Assembly (NCBI RefSeq): GCF_024168045.1
Contig: NZ_CP100126.1
Coordinates: forward strand, 637,501-701,500
From: Dorea longicatena
GTDB taxonomy: Bacteria; Bacillota; Clostridia; Lachnospirales; Lachnospiraceae
Direction: 5' to 3'
DNA: 64,000 nt
In this document: piece by piece, positions 43,672-53,408 of the stretch
How the letters are laid out: each line of letters starts with the position of its first letter
How positions within the stretch are numbered: position 1 is the stretch's first letter
Notes under the pieces: model-generated
Told to the model about the DNA's origin: nothing
The model's database searches: none
What the model saw: only the letters and a program-made list of their open reading frames with translations
Program-made: the position numbers and the translations under genes

Positions 43672-43921
43672 CACTTCCGGTATCACAGCAGTTATGGTTC
43701 CGCTGTTGAATCATTACAGCATGCGATACCCACGGAATGACCGCTTCATGTAATAAACAGCAACAAAATTTGTTTGAAAATATATTGAATAATATTTATT
43801 TATATGTTAATCTATATAAAAGCATACTTCAAAAGAAATCTAAGGTATATTGAATCATATACTATCTACATTCTAATTGCATTTCAGGAATCTATGTTTT
43901 TTATACCAATCAATTGTAAAA

Positions 43922-43965
43922 AGCAGGAGAGGACTGAACGTGTAAGTAAGATATCCTCCTGCACA
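43922..43965 (+). promoter_or_regulatory. Hairpin in the 5' UTR of the Rpn gene
   Basis: GCAGGAGAGGA pairs with TCCTCCTGC with a single bulge, ending a few bases before the AGGAGG ribosome site of the next gene. It could limit translation of this nuclease gene or insulate it from upstream transcripts. Confidence 0.45.
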
Positions 43966-43980
43966 TAGGAGGAATTAAAT

Positions 43981-44931
43981 ATGGCGAGAAGAAAAAGTCA
44001 GAAGAGACGTAACAAAAAGTATCAGGTAAGCAACCGTCAGTTAAAGGCAAAACGGCCATACAAAGATACGATTTTTCGAATGTTGTATCATGATAAAGAA
44101 AATCTGCTATCATTGTATAATGCAGTGAATGGTCGGAATTATACTAATGTAGAAGATTTGCAGATTGTCACATTAGAAAATGCAATTTATATGGGAATGA
44201 AAAATGATCTGGCGTTTATTATGGATATGAATTTATATTTGTATGAGCACCAGTCGACGTATAACCCGAATATTCCGCTTAGAAATTTATTCTATATTGC
44301 GGATGAATATCAAAGATTAGTAGTTCGGAAATCTTTATATTCCACGGTAATACAAAAGATAGCGACACCAAGATTTATTGTATTTTATAATGGAACGAAA
44401 AAGGTAGACGATTATAATGAATTCCGATTATCTTCAGCTTATGAGAATCCGACGGATGATCCGGATCTGGAATTAAAGGTGACTATGTTGAATGTAAATG
44501 ATGGTCATAACCTAGAACTGATGGAACACTGCAGAACATTAAAGGAATATGCCAAATATGTTGCGAGGGTAAGAAAATATGTGACGCAGAATATTCCTCT
44601 GGAAGAGGCAGTTACGCGAGCGGTAGATGAATGCATAGAGGAAGGAATTCTGGCAGAATTTTTGGTGAAGAATAAGGCAGAGGTGATCAAAGTGAGCATC
44701 TATGAGTATGATAAAGAATTTGAAGAGAAAAAATTACGGAAAGCGGAGTATGAAGCTGGTGTGGAGGCTGGAGTAGAATCTGGAATTGAGCTTGGAGAAC
44801 GGAGTCTTTTGAAAAAGCAGATTAAAAAGAAGTTGAAAAAAAGAAAGTCTATAGGACAAATTGCGGATGAATTGGAGGAAGAGGTAACTGCAATTCAACG
44901 AATTATAGAAGAAATACAAAAAGAAGAATAA
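43981..44931 (+). CDS. Rpn family recombination-promoting nuclease / YhgA-like
   Basis: A 316-aa protein of the PD-(D/E)XK Rpn/YhgA-like superfamily. The N-terminal region has KRPYKDTIFRMLYHD, then LAFIMDMNLYLYEHQST carrying the catalytic D-(E/H)xQ-type core, and FIVFYNGTKKVDDY. The C-terminal tail (EAGVEAGVESGIELGER, then a Lys-rich helix) is the low-complexity end typical of these proteins. E. coli Rpn proteins cut DNA and promote RecA-independent recombination. A single gene behind AGGAGG and a UTR hairpin; it may be a mobile or defence-related gene. Confidence 0.85.
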   Translation: MARRKSQKRRNKKYQVSNRQLKAKRPYKDTIFRMLYHDKENLLSLYNAVNGRNYTNVEDLQIVTLENAIYMGMKNDLAFIMDMNLYLYEHQSTYNPNIPLRNLFYIADEYQRLVVRKSLYSTVIQKIATPRFIVFYNGTKKVDDYNEFRLSSAYENPTDDPDLELKVTMLNVNDGHNLELMEHCRTLKEYAKYVARVRKYVTQNIPLEEAVTRAVDECIEEGILAEFLVKNKAEVIKVSIYEYDKEFEEKKLRKAEYEAGVEAGVESGIELGERSLLKKQIKKKLKKRKSIGQIADELEEEVTAIQRIIEEIQKEE

Positions 44932-45111
44932 GTATATGATTAGGAAGGCTGTTGCATTGCAAGAGTCTTCTTTTACTATTCAAAGTTTTTTACCTTAAAA
45001 TTAAAAAAGTAAAGGATTCGTCGATTGACGTATTTAACAAAAAATGTATATGATGTAATTAAACAAAGAAGTCTATTCGGTTTCGAAGAACGGAAAAAGG
45101 AAGTGAATTAC

Positions 45112-45828
45112 ATGGATGCAAAAGTATTTGGAAAATTTATCATGGAACGGAGAAAGCAGCTGGGTATGACACAGGCGGAACTGGCAGAAAAGATAAATGT
45201 AACGGATAAGGCAGTCAGCAGATGGGAAAGAGGACTTGGTTTTCCAGACATTAATACGTTAGAACCATTGGCAGATGCACTCGGGATAGAAGTGGTGGAG
45301 CTTATGAGATCGGAAATCAATACAGAAAGAAGAGAAACTGCTGTAGATCGGAAGAACGTAGTAGAGATTATGAAATCAACGGCAGAGATATCGGAGTATC
45401 ATGCGGCAAAGAAAATGAAATGGTTAATCAGTGGAATTAGCTTTGTAATGGCAGTATTAGGTGTAATGGTTACACAGTCAACAAAAGTGTTTTCTTCGAT
45501 TGCATTTTATGGCTGTATCATAGGATGTACTACATGTGTGGTTCTTTTACGGCAATATTGGGAAATTCGTGAAAAAAGGGAATTTTATTTTTCACTTATC
45601 TGGTGTCTGGGGGCAGCCAGTCTGATATGGATGTTCCGGTTGTTTTCGATAAAAGCAATAAACAGTATCATGGATGTGGGGAGCATTCTTATTGGTAGTG
45701 TGATTGATTTTATATTTTTAAAAGATTTTATTGAAAGTGTAATTAAGAAAAAATATCTGCAAATGGCAGTGTGTGGAATATTTCTTCTTTCAACGACAGT
45801 AGAATATTTTCGGATTGTATTAAAGTAA
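45112..45828 (+). CDS. XRE-family regulator with C-terminal membrane domain
   Basis: A 238-aa protein. The helix-turn-helix at 5-60 (FIMERRKQLGMTQAELAEKINVTDKAVSRWERGLGFPD) is of the Cro/CI type and about four membrane helices follow at 100-235. The start at 45112 is preferred for GGAAGTGA upstream; the frame is open to 45025. This architecture is common in Clostridia and is thought to respond to membrane or peptide stress. Targets unknown. Confidence 0.85.
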   Translation: MDAKVFGKFIMERRKQLGMTQAELAEKINVTDKAVSRWERGLGFPDINTLEPLADALGIEVVELMRSEINTERRETAVDRKNVVEIMKSTAEISEYHAAKKMKWLISGISFVMAVLGVMVTQSTKVFSSIAFYGCIIGCTTCVVLLRQYWEIREKREFYFSLIWCLGAASLIWMFRLFSIKAINSIMDVGSILIGSVIDFIFLKDFIESVIKKKYLQMAVCGIFLLSTTVEYFRIVLK

Positions 45829-45921
45829 TAAATGCATTTATTAATTCTCGTGTTGCTTTCTTGAAAAATATAAGTTAAACTTATAATAAATAAAATTTTA
45901 CAGAGAGAATGAGGAAAAGTC

Positions 45922-47325
45922 ATGGAAAGCAACAAAGAAGAAAAGATAAAGACGGTCAGTGAAGAGAATATCTATAAGCTGAACGGCAGGGTTCCGCTTA
46001 GAAAAGCCATCCCGTTTGGATTGCAGCATGTACTGGCGATGTTCGTATCGAATCTGGCACCAGTGCTGATCGTGTGCAGTGCGGCAGTACTTAGAAGTAA
46101 CGGGGCGCATTTAAGTTCGGCGGAGATTACACAGTTATTGCAGTGTGCGATGTTTGTAGCCGGAATCGGAACCTGTTTACAGTTATATCCGATAGGAGTG
46201 ATCGGATCCGGACTTCCGATTATTATGGGAGTCAGTTTTACGTTTCTTGGAAGTCTGTTGGTCATTGCAACGAATCCGGATCTGGGATATGAAGCTATGG
46301 CAGGTGCGGTTATTTTAGGCGGTATTTTTGAAGGTTTTGTCGGACTGAGTGCCAAGTACTGGAGAAAATATCTGACGCCGGTTGTATCGGCATGTGTAGT
46401 CATTGCGATTGGGTTGTCACTTCTGCCGGTAGGTATGGATTCCTGGGGCGGTGGAAGTGGAGTGAAAGACTTCGGTTCCTGGTATCATCTGGTCGTTGGA
46501 GCATTTACATTGATCGTATGTCTGGTATCCAGAGAAGTATTGAAAGGTGTCTATAAGAATCTGAATGTACTGGTCGGACTGGTATTTGGCTATGCACTTG
46601 CAATTATATTTACTGTAGCAGGAATCGCACCGATGGTTGACTTTTCCGGTATTCATAAGACGATTCAGGAGGTCGGCGTATTCAGCATTCCGAAGCTTGT
46701 GTTTCTGACCAGTCATAAACCGGTATTCAATCTGGGAGCATTTTTCACGATCGCAATCGTATTCCTGGTATCGGCAGCAGAGACGACAGGAGCAACGACA
46801 GCAGTCTGCACAGGTGGACTTGGACGTGATCTTAAGATGAAAGAACTTCGCGGTTCACTGGCAGTCGATGGATTTTCCAGTGCGATCTCCGGATGTTTCG
46901 GATGTCTGCCGCTGACATCATTCAGTCAGAATATCGGACTTGTGACGATGACACAGGTAATCAACCGTTTTACAATTCTGATGGGAGCACTGATTCTGAT
47001 CCTTGCATCATTATTCCCGCCGCTTGGAGCGTTCTTCAATTCACTTCCACAGGCAGTGCTTGGCGGATGTACGGTTATGATGTTTGGATCGATCATGTAT
47101 GAAGGAATCAAGATGCTGAAAGAATGTAAATTCGATGACAGAACAATGATTATCGTGTCATTGTCATTTAGTATCGGAGTTGGTCTGACACAGACATCCG
47201 GGAACTTCTTTGCAGCATTTCCAAGTGCGGTAGGAGATGTATTTAATGGAAATGCAGTGGCAGGAGTGTTCGTGGTATCGTTACTTTTGAGTCTGTTTTT
47301 GCCGAAGAAGACGAAGGTGGAGTAG
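45922..47325 (+). CDS. Xanthine/uracil permease family (NCS2) transporter
   Basis: A 467-aa NCS2 nucleobase:cation symporter with about 12-14 helices. Family text includes PFGLQHVLAMFVSNLAPVLI, QLYPIGVIGSGLPIIMGVSF, SAAETTGATTAVC and the QNIGLVTMTQVINRF motif. Purine substrates such as xanthine or urate are more likely than uracil, judging from the GSGLPIIMG style, but this is tentative. There is no purine or PRPP riboswitch in the short leader. Terminated by a clear hairpin. Confidence 0.9.
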   Translation: MESNKEEKIKTVSEENIYKLNGRVPLRKAIPFGLQHVLAMFVSNLAPVLIVCSAAVLRSNGAHLSSAEITQLLQCAMFVAGIGTCLQLYPIGVIGSGLPIIMGVSFTFLGSLLVIATNPDLGYEAMAGAVILGGIFEGFVGLSAKYWRKYLTPVVSACVVIAIGLSLLPVGMDSWGGGSGVKDFGSWYHLVVGAFTLIVCLVSREVLKGVYKNLNVLVGLVFGYALAIIFTVAGIAPMVDFSGIHKTIQEVGVFSIPKLVFLTSHKPVFNLGAFFTIAIVFLVSAAETTGATTAVCTGGLGRDLKMKELRGSLAVDGFSSAISGCFGCLPLTSFSQNIGLVTMTQVINRFTILMGALILILASLFPPLGAFFNSLPQAVLGGCTVMMFGSIMYEGIKMLKECKFDDRTMIIVSLSFSIGVGLTQTSGNFFAAFPSAVGDVFNGNAVAGVFVVSLLLSLFLPKKTKVE

Positions 47326-47360
47326 AAGAGAAGATACAACAATAGAATAATAAAGAAAAA

Positions 47361-47398
47361 AGATTATCTGGAGAAAAATATCTGGATAATCTTTTTTT
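47361..47398 (+). terminator. Terminator of the nucleobase permease
   Basis: AGATTATC / GATAATCT with 16-base loop and a run of seven or more T residues. Confidence 0.88.
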
Positions 47399-47437
47399 CA
47401 TTATGCGTTTATATGTTTCAGTTATGATTTATATCGG

Positions 47438-47791
47438 TTAAAGCTTTTTGATAGAAGAAGCAGAGATATAAACCCAATTGTTCCTAAGTTTAAATTTAGC
47501 CCAATTGTTAGAAATTGACACTACTAAGATAATGTTTCCTTTTTTGACGGTGCCGGCAGAAGAATAGTTATTTCCTGGTCCGGTGCGTAAGGTGGCTTGG
47601 GCAGATGTGACGACATATTTGGTTGTGTGAAGACTACGGTCACTGGAATCCGCTAAATTATCTTCCGAAGATTGTGAGGGAGGTAAAGATAATTTTGAAT
47701 AAGCAGTAGCAGCATAAGTGGTAGAACAAAAAGTTATACTTATTGTAATTCCAACAATAATAAAAAATAGTGTTTGTTTAAGAAATTTCAT
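47438..47791 (-). CDS. Secreted SH3-domain protein
   Basis: A 117-aa protein with a signal peptide (LFFIIVGITISITFCSTTYA) and one bacterial SH3 (SH3_3) domain from about residue 60 (SAQATLRTGPGNNYSSAG, VKKGNIILVV, WVYISASSI). Such domains bind cell-wall peptides. AAGGAGGAGCG precedes the ATG on the minus strand. It is divergent from the two-component/ABC cluster and may share its regulatory gap. Confidence 0.82.
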   Translation of the reverse strand: MKFLKQTLFFIIVGITISITFCSTTYAATAYSKLSLPPSQSSEDNLADSSDRSLHTTKYVVTSAQATLRTGPGNNYSSAGTVKKGNIILVVSISNNWAKFKLRNNWVYISASSIKKL

Positions 47792-47837
47792 TTACAACGC
47801 TCCTCCTTAGTATTTGATAATTTATACTTTACAGATC

Positions 47838-47878
47838 AATTCTTAAATATGGGATTAAAAAATCTGAAAAATTCTTAA
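47838..47878. promoter_or_regulatory. Direct repeats in the divergent regulatory gap
   Basis: AATTCTTAA occurs at 47838 and 47870, 32 bases (about three helical turns) apart, between the SH3 gene and the response-regulator gene. OmpR/VanR-type regulators commonly bind direct repeats, so this may be an autoregulatory site. Confidence 0.45.
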
Positions 47879-47946
47879 TTTTTTCTGGGTATTATGATTT
47901 GTATGTTATGATTTGAACAGTAGAATGTGTAGAAGGAGTGGAATAT

Positions 47947-48642
47947 ATGAATCATATTTTAATTATTGAAGATGATCCGGATATCCGGGAGAGTCTCAGA
48001 ATATTGTTGGAATCTGAAAATTTTTTGATAACAGAAGCAAAAAACGGTTCAGACGGACTTAATAAATTTTCCGCAGAAATAAACCTTGTAATATTGGACA
48101 TTATGATGCCTGGAATATCAGGTATTCAAACTTGTGAAGAAATAAGAAAAAGATCAGTTGTTCCAATTCTTTTTTTAACAGCAAAATTAAGTGAGGAAGA
48201 TAAGATTACGGGATTAACAGCGGGAGCGGATGATTATTTGGTAAAACCATTTTCAGCGGCAGAATTACTTGCAAGAATTCATGCGTTGTTACGAAGACAT
48301 CAGGTATATGATACCGAATTTCATAGAGATTCCCAAAAAGAGGAATGGATTGAAAGGCATGGGATAGTTATTAGCAGCGTGTATAATGATGTGTATATGG
48401 GAGAAAAAGAACTGTGTTTGACAGATATAGAATATAGAATCTTATTATTGCTGATGAAATATCCAGGAAAAATATTTTCTATACAAAATTTATATGAAAC
48501 TGTATGGCAGGAACCATTTTACAAGGCATCGGCTAATACGATTATGGTACATATCAGAAAATTAAGGTCAAAAATAGAAGAAGATCCACAAAATCCAAAA
48601 ATAATAAGAACTGTATGGGGAAAGGGGTATACATTTGGTTAA
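47947..48642 (+). CDS. OmpR/VanR-type response regulator
   Basis: A 231-aa regulator. The receiver domain (1-118) has acidic pocket EDDPD, phospho-acceptor Asp in LVILDIMMPG and Lys in YLVKPFS. The winged helix DNA-binding domain (130-231) has LTDIEYRILLLLMKYPGKIFS and MVHIRKLRSKIEEDPQNP. ATG 47947 is preferred because AAGGAG lies 9 bases upstream; GTG 47938 overlaps that site. Its stop overlaps the kinase start by eight bases. Confidence 0.93.
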   Translation: MNHILIIEDDPDIRESLRILLESENFLITEAKNGSDGLNKFSAEINLVILDIMMPGISGIQTCEEIRKRSVVPILFLTAKLSEEDKITGLTAGADDYLVKPFSAAELLARIHALLRRHQVYDTEFHRDSQKEEWIERHGIVISSVYNDVYMGEKELCLTDIEYRILLLLMKYPGKIFSIQNLYETVWQEPFYKASANTIMVHIRKLRSKIEEDPQNPKIIRTVWGKGYTFG

Positions 48643-49945
48643 AGTAAAAAATGCCAATCTTACAGTTAAAATGTTACTATTACTTTTGAAAGGAATTTTA
48701 ATAGGAAGTATTGTTTTTATATTATTATATTTTGGTGGTAGTCATGTATTAATGAACTACTATTATGAATCCGATTATATATATAAGGCGGAAACACCTT
48801 ATGTGAAGCGTCTGCAAAAATATGTTACTGAAAATCATGTGGCAGCTACAGACTCTGAAAAATTGAAAAAATGGTCAAATAAGCAGAAGATTTCATATTT
48901 TTCAGTTTCAAGAGAAAGAAAAATATTATTTGATAATTTTTATGTAGAAGCCAATTTATTAAAGCCAGTAGAAAATGACATGTTGAATTATACCTGGTAT
49001 TTTTTGCAAAATGTAAAATTCGAAGATGGTGATGCGGATGTATATATTTATGCGGATTATGAAGTGAAGATAAAACTCTTTTTTATATTTACGATTACTG
49101 CAATCAGCTTTGGAATATGTTTTGTTGTATTTATTTTTGGAATAAGAAAAGAAGTGAAATATATACAAAAGTTAAGTGAATCTATCCAGCAAATAGAGGG
49201 CGGATATTGGGATGCCGATATAGAGGTGAGAGGAAAAGACGAACTGGGAAATCTCGCCTACGGATTGGATCAGATGCGCAAGACTTTGATAAAAAAAGAA
49301 GAAAATGAAAAGCAGATGAAAGAGTATCAAAGTAAATTGGTGCTTGCGATGGCGCATGACCTTCGGACGCCATTGACAAGTCTGATTACTTTTTTAGAAA
49401 TTGCAATAAAGAAATCAACAAATAATGAGAATCAGGAATATATACAAAAGAGCTATCAAAAAGCAAATCAGATCAGGGAACTGACAGATCAGTTGTTCGA
49501 TTTCTTTTTGATTCAAAAGCAGGAAAAAATAGAATTAGATCCACCGGCAAATGTGGAATATGCATTGGGGGAATATCTATCAGAATTTTGCGCATTTGTT
49601 GAAGCAGAAGGGTATCAAGTGATTGTTAAAAATATGGAATGGGGTGAAGCAAAAGTACAGGTTTACCATAGATATATAGGACGTATTATGGATAATCTGG
49701 TTTCAAATATAAAAAAATATGCGGATAAAGAGTACCCAATTATTTTGGAGATGAAGAATAATGAAAATATGATACAGATAGATTTTGAAAATCAAAAAAA
49801 TACTAAAAAAGAGTATGTAAAAGGAACGGGAATAGGAATACAGAATATAAAAAATATGATGGAGCAGATGAAAGGAGAATCTGAAATTATAAATAATGAA
49901 AACAGATATGCAATTGTTTTAAGTTTTCCGATATATATAGAATAA
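48635..49945 (+). CDS. Membrane sensor histidine kinase (VanS-like)
   Basis: A 436-aa kinase with two membrane helices (about 12-36 and 147-170) flanking an extracellular loop of about 110 residues. Then come HAMP (172-225), HisKA with MAHDLRTPLTS, and HATPase with N-box DNLVSNIKKYA and GTGIGIQNI. The start codon is TTG at 48635, inside the end of the response-regulator gene. The pair probably controls the downstream propeller/ABC genes and perhaps the SH3 gene. The signal is unknown; neighbours point to an envelope or peptide stimulus. Confidence 0.9.
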   Translation: MVKVKNANLTVKMLLLLLKGILIGSIVFILLYFGGSHVLMNYYYESDYIYKAETPYVKRLQKYVTENHVAATDSEKLKKWSNKQKISYFSVSRERKILFDNFYVEANLLKPVENDMLNYTWYFLQNVKFEDGDADVYIYADYEVKIKLFFIFTITAISFGICFVVFIFGIRKEVKYIQKLSESIQQIEGGYWDADIEVRGKDELGNLAYGLDQMRKTLIKKEENEKQMKEYQSKLVLAMAHDLRTPLTSLITFLEIAIKKSTNNENQEYIQKSYQKANQIRELTDQLFDFFLIQKQEKIELDPPANVEYALGEYLSEFCAFVEAEGYQVIVKNMEWGEAKVQVYHRYIGRIMDNLVSNIKKYADKEYPIILEMKNNENMIQIDFENQKNTKKEYVKGTGIGIQNIKNMMEQMKGESEIINNENRYAIVLSFPIYIE

Positions 49946-50153
49946 GATACTGCGAAAACCGCCTGTTAGAAATTAAGAATTATTCAGATTTGTTAAGAAG
50001 CAGGATAAGATTTATTGGGTATAGTAAGGGTAAGTAAATCGAGTTGTTTTGGGGTATTTGGAAAAAGGAATCATACAATTTTACTGAATTGAGAAAATGG
50101 ACAATTATAGTTTCATGGTAGAAATTATTTTTGGCAAAGAAGAGGTGGGAATT

Positions 50154-51167
50154 GTGAAAAGGAGAATATTTATTACCGCTATTATCGGGAGTTTGTTTTG
50201 CTGTTTGAGTGGATGTCAACACAAAACGAGTGAAAATTATAATATTATGCTTAATTCTAAAAGTGATGTATTACCCATTTATGCGGAGAATGCTAAGGAA
50301 ATAAGTAATAAAACATTCGATTTAGCGTCTCTTGAAGATATCGACGCGGGATACAGTGTAGAAGAATTGGAAAATGTGGATGAACCAAATGGAATCATAT
50401 GCCTGGAAGATTCGATAATGATTTCGGATAAAGCAAGTGATGCTATTATACAAATGGATTATTCTGGAAATCTAATTAAAAAAATTGGAAAGACTGGTAA
50501 TGGAGAAGGGGAGTTTTTATCTCCAGGTGCAATTAAAGAATATAATCATGAAATATATGTTCTTGATCAAGGAAATAATAGAGTTCAGATATTTGATGAG
50601 CAGTTAAATTATGTAGATAAAGTAGATTTGATAAACAAAAAAATAAATGATCCAGATTATGTTCCACAAAAAATGGCAGTAAACGAAGAGGGAATATACG
50701 TTACGGGAATGTCATTAAAAGAGGCGGTAATAGATAAATATAGCAATGGAGATGAAGAAGAAATAGGAGCAAATTTTATCGGATCAATTGCAAGTTATCA
50801 ATCAGAAATATATGGAATAAATTCCATGGTACGGTTTTATGATAAGAAAAATGATAGCTTTGGAGCGGTCACCACAGCACCTGAGTGGCTTTTGTCTGTT
50901 AGTGGGAACAAGTTAAAAAAGGTATCTGAATTACCATATGGATTTGGGATAACTGATTTTCTGATTGAAGACAAGAAAATAATATGTATTTCTGGATCGG
51001 GAGCATCGGTATATTCATTGGGATGGAATGGGGAGTATAAGGAAACTCTTGCAATCATTTCAGGACTGGAAAATGAAGAAAATCCGCAAATAGATGAAAA
51101 CAATCAGGGAGAGTACTTTATAGTTATGCCGAAAGCAAAAAAAATATACCGAATTTATAAAAAGTAA
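50154..51167 (+). CDS. Six-bladed beta-propeller lipoprotein
   Basis: A 337-aa lipoprotein starting with GTG (50154) behind AAGAGGTGGG. The signal peptide ends in lipobox LSGC. NHL-like repeats are visible: GNLIKKIGKTGNGEGEFLSP and IYVLDQGNNRVQIFDEQLN. The propeller sits outside the membrane and probably captures a peptide or polymer for the two FtsX-type permeases that follow 10 bases later. The open frame upstream to 50097 has no signal peptide logic and is rejected as start. Confidence 0.82.
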   Translation: MKRRIFITAIIGSLFCCLSGCQHKTSENYNIMLNSKSDVLPIYAENAKEISNKTFDLASLEDIDAGYSVEELENVDEPNGIICLEDSIMISDKASDAIIQMDYSGNLIKKIGKTGNGEGEFLSPGAIKEYNHEIYVLDQGNNRVQIFDEQLNYVDKVDLINKKINDPDYVPQKMAVNEEGIYVTGMSLKEAVIDKYSNGDEEEIGANFIGSIASYQSEIYGINSMVRFYDKKNDSFGAVTTAPEWLLSVSGNKLKKVSELPYGFGITDFLIEDKKIICISGSGASVYSLGWNGEYKETLAIISGLENEENPQIDENNQGEYFIVMPKAKKIYRIYKK

Positions 51168-51177
51168 GGGGAAATGT

Positions 51178-52284
51178 ATGAAACGGTACTTATATATAGG
51201 GTATCAAACCTGGATAAAAATCAAATACCAAAAGAAAAGATACTTCTTATATATTCTTTCGTTTTATGTAGGTCTTTTGCTTCCAGCATTCTGTTTGGCT
51301 AATATAAGATCGGTAGACAGAGTGTTCTATTTTACGACATTTAAAAAAATGAATAGTTCGGTGCAGATTGATTGGTTTAGTGAAAAATTTGATATTCTTT
51401 TTCCAGAAGGAATGGAGTATTCGATAAAAGCATATAAAGAAGAGAATTTTAAACAATGGGGGGATAAATATGTTTCTATAATAGGAATAGATGAAAAATA
51501 TGCTTATCCAATGCCTGATATTAATGGAAGGATGTTCAATAAAAGGGAAATGAAGACTGGTGCAGCAGTATGCTTGGTTGATGGTCAATGTGCTAAAACA
51601 TATTCTTATAAAGTTGGAGATGGTATTTTAATCCGAGATAAAAAGTGTAAGATTGTAGGTATATTGAACAGCAGCATATATTCGGGAATTGTAATCCCGT
51701 ATCAGACAATGAAGGATATATATCAGAACAAAGAAAAGATACAATTTACAGGAACTTTTTGGGGAGAAAGTAATAATTTAGAAAAAATTGCAGATAAGGG
51801 AACAAAGATCATTGAAAAAAATGATCCGAAATCGGAGCTTATATCAACAACTACAGGAATGGAATTATATAAAAATGCATTGACAACAAAAAAACAATGG
51901 AGAATTGTCCGGGGACTTATTGCAATGGTTGCACTCACTTTTTTTGCATTAAATGAATCTATCGTACTTATAGAAAAGAGGGACGAAGAGCAGGGAACGG
52001 TAGGAATCAAATTGGCACTGGGAGCTTCCAGGAAAGAGATGCGGATAGAGGCACTTTTGGAAACTTTTTGGATTACAGGAATTGCAGTGCTGTTAGTAAT
52101 TGTTACGATGAATCCACTGGCCAGAATGCTTCAATTAGATAATGTTATCGTGGTGGATGGAGTGATTATTGCGGAAATGATTACGATATCGTTGTTAACC
52201 TGTGGAATATTAGCAAGATGTTCGATAAAGAAAATAAAGCTATATCCAATTGCATTAATGTTGAAAATGAAGGAGACAGAGTGA
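51178..52284 (+). CDS. FtsX/MacB-like ABC permease, first subunit
   Basis: A 368-aa membrane protein. It has one helix near 20-42, a large extracellular domain and three C-terminal helices (about 240-258, 292-312 and 328-350). NESIVLIEKRDEEQGTVGIKLALGASRKEMR is the permease/ATPase coupling region of the FtsX family. It overlaps the next permease by four bases. Together with the ATPase at 53409 it should form a mechanotransmission-type transporter. Confidence 0.85.
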   Translation: MKRYLYIGYQTWIKIKYQKKRYFLYILSFYVGLLLPAFCLANIRSVDRVFYFTTFKKMNSSVQIDWFSEKFDILFPEGMEYSIKAYKEENFKQWGDKYVSIIGIDEKYAYPMPDINGRMFNKREMKTGAAVCLVDGQCAKTYSYKVGDGILIRDKKCKIVGILNSSIYSGIVIPYQTMKDIYQNKEKIQFTGTFWGESNNLEKIADKGTKIIEKNDPKSELISTTTGMELYKNALTTKKQWRIVRGLIAMVALTFFALNESIVLIEKRDEEQGTVGIKLALGASRKEMRIEALLETFWITGIAVLLVIVTMNPLARMLQLDNVIVVDGVIIAEMITISLLTCGILARCSIKKIKLYPIALMLKMKETE

Positions 52285-53399
52285 GCTATATTATAAGAAG
52301 AGCATGGCAACGGTTAAAATGGAATAAATGGATCTCAATATTGATGATTATTGAGATGATATTAGGAATGAGTGTGTTGGTATATGCAATGAATATGTAT
52401 TCTTCACTAGTAAAGGAAGAAAGAAGAAGAGCAAACCAAAGTCGAGATTTATGTCTTGAGATATCTGGATTTAATGAAAAAATGTTATCAGAGACAGTAG
52501 CGTTGACGATTCAAGATTATGAAAAGATACAGAAAATATCGAGTGGGAAAACCTTTTTCTATATTGCCTTACCAGAATTTTACGTAGCAAATGATAAAAA
52601 TTATGAGTTTACAATGATTTTAGCGGATTATGATAAATTAGGATTAAAGAAAGGCTATTGCTATTGGGGAAGCAATAAAGAAAGTATCGAAGATATATTT
52701 ACGATTTCTGAAATGGTTCCAAGGAAAATGCCGACACGGATAAATGAGCAATCATGGAAGACAGAAGTGGAGAATATAGAACTGAAGAATTGTGTAATTG
52801 TTCCTGTTGAATATATGGAACAGATAGAACAAAAAATAGAACCGGCATACATTCATATGGAATGGAATTCTAAGGAATTAGAAAATAAAGATCAGATGTT
52901 AAAGAATATAGAAGAGTATTTAAATAAAATGCATGGAGAAGTATATTCTTACCGTATCTATTCTCCGGAAATAGACTTAAAGAATAATGGATATAAAGTG
53001 AAGCAATCGATACGGGTAATCATGCAGGCTGGTATTTTATTTTTAATAGCTTTTTTGGGAGGGATGATATCAATTTTCGAATTATTATTTAACCATAGAA
53101 AAAAAGCATACGGGATTAGTCTTGCGTGTGGAGCGGATTATAGGACGGTATTTTATGAAATGTTTGCAGAGGTTGCTTTATTGAATGGGATAGGAATGTT
53201 CATAGGAATAGGTATTGGCTACATAGTTACATACTTTGTTGATATGGGAATTATGATCGGTTATATAAAAGTAGAAGGGAGTATCGTGTCATTCATTGCA
53301 AGTATAAGTGTTTATTTGTTAATAACTATTATTGTGTCTGGAAAGAGTTATATAAAAATAAAACAAAGAAAAGTGATTGAGCTTTTAAATGGGGATTAG
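52281..53399 (+). CDS. FtsX/MacB-like ABC permease, second subunit
   Basis: A 372-aa membrane protein starting at GTG 52281 (GTGA overlap, GGAGA upstream). The first helix is at about 17-38 (ISILMIIEMILGMSVLVYAM), followed by an extracellular domain to about 250 and three C-terminal helices. FNHRKKAYGISLACGADYRTVFYEM is the coupling segment. Sequence similarity to the first permease is low, so a heterodimer is expected. Confidence 0.85.
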   Translation: MSYIIRRAWQRLKWNKWISILMIIEMILGMSVLVYAMNMYSSLVKEERRRANQSRDLCLEISGFNEKMLSETVALTIQDYEKIQKISSGKTFFYIALPEFYVANDKNYEFTMILADYDKLGLKKGYCYWGSNKESIEDIFTISEMVPRKMPTRINEQSWKTEVENIELKNCVIVPVEYMEQIEQKIEPAYIHMEWNSKELENKDQMLKNIEEYLNKMHGEVYSYRIYSPEIDLKNNGYKVKQSIRVIMQAGILFLIAFLGGMISIFELLFNHRKKAYGISLACGADYRTVFYEMFAEVALLNGIGMFIGIGIGYIVTYFVDMGIMIGYIKVEGSIVSFIASISVYLLITIIVSGKSYIKIKQRKVIELLNGD

Positions 53400-53408
53400 A
53401 AAAAGAAA

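Larger units (their letters stand above)
43560..43980. other. Long intergenic region
   Basis: About 420 bases with no supported gene. It holds a terminator-like hairpin near 43650, short inverted repeats around 43680-43740, an AT-rich stretch (43760-43870) that may contain the next promoter, and a hairpin right before the Rpn gene (43922-43965). Confidence 0.5.

Noticed and set aside
43549..43740. A 63-codon plus-strand frame after the RDAC gene
   Set aside because: No ribosome site and no protein-like pattern, and a terminator runs through it.
45830..45921. Possible purine or PRPP riboswitch before the nucleobase permease
   Set aside because: The leader is under 100 bases, AT-rich and lacks the conserved purine aptamer junction.
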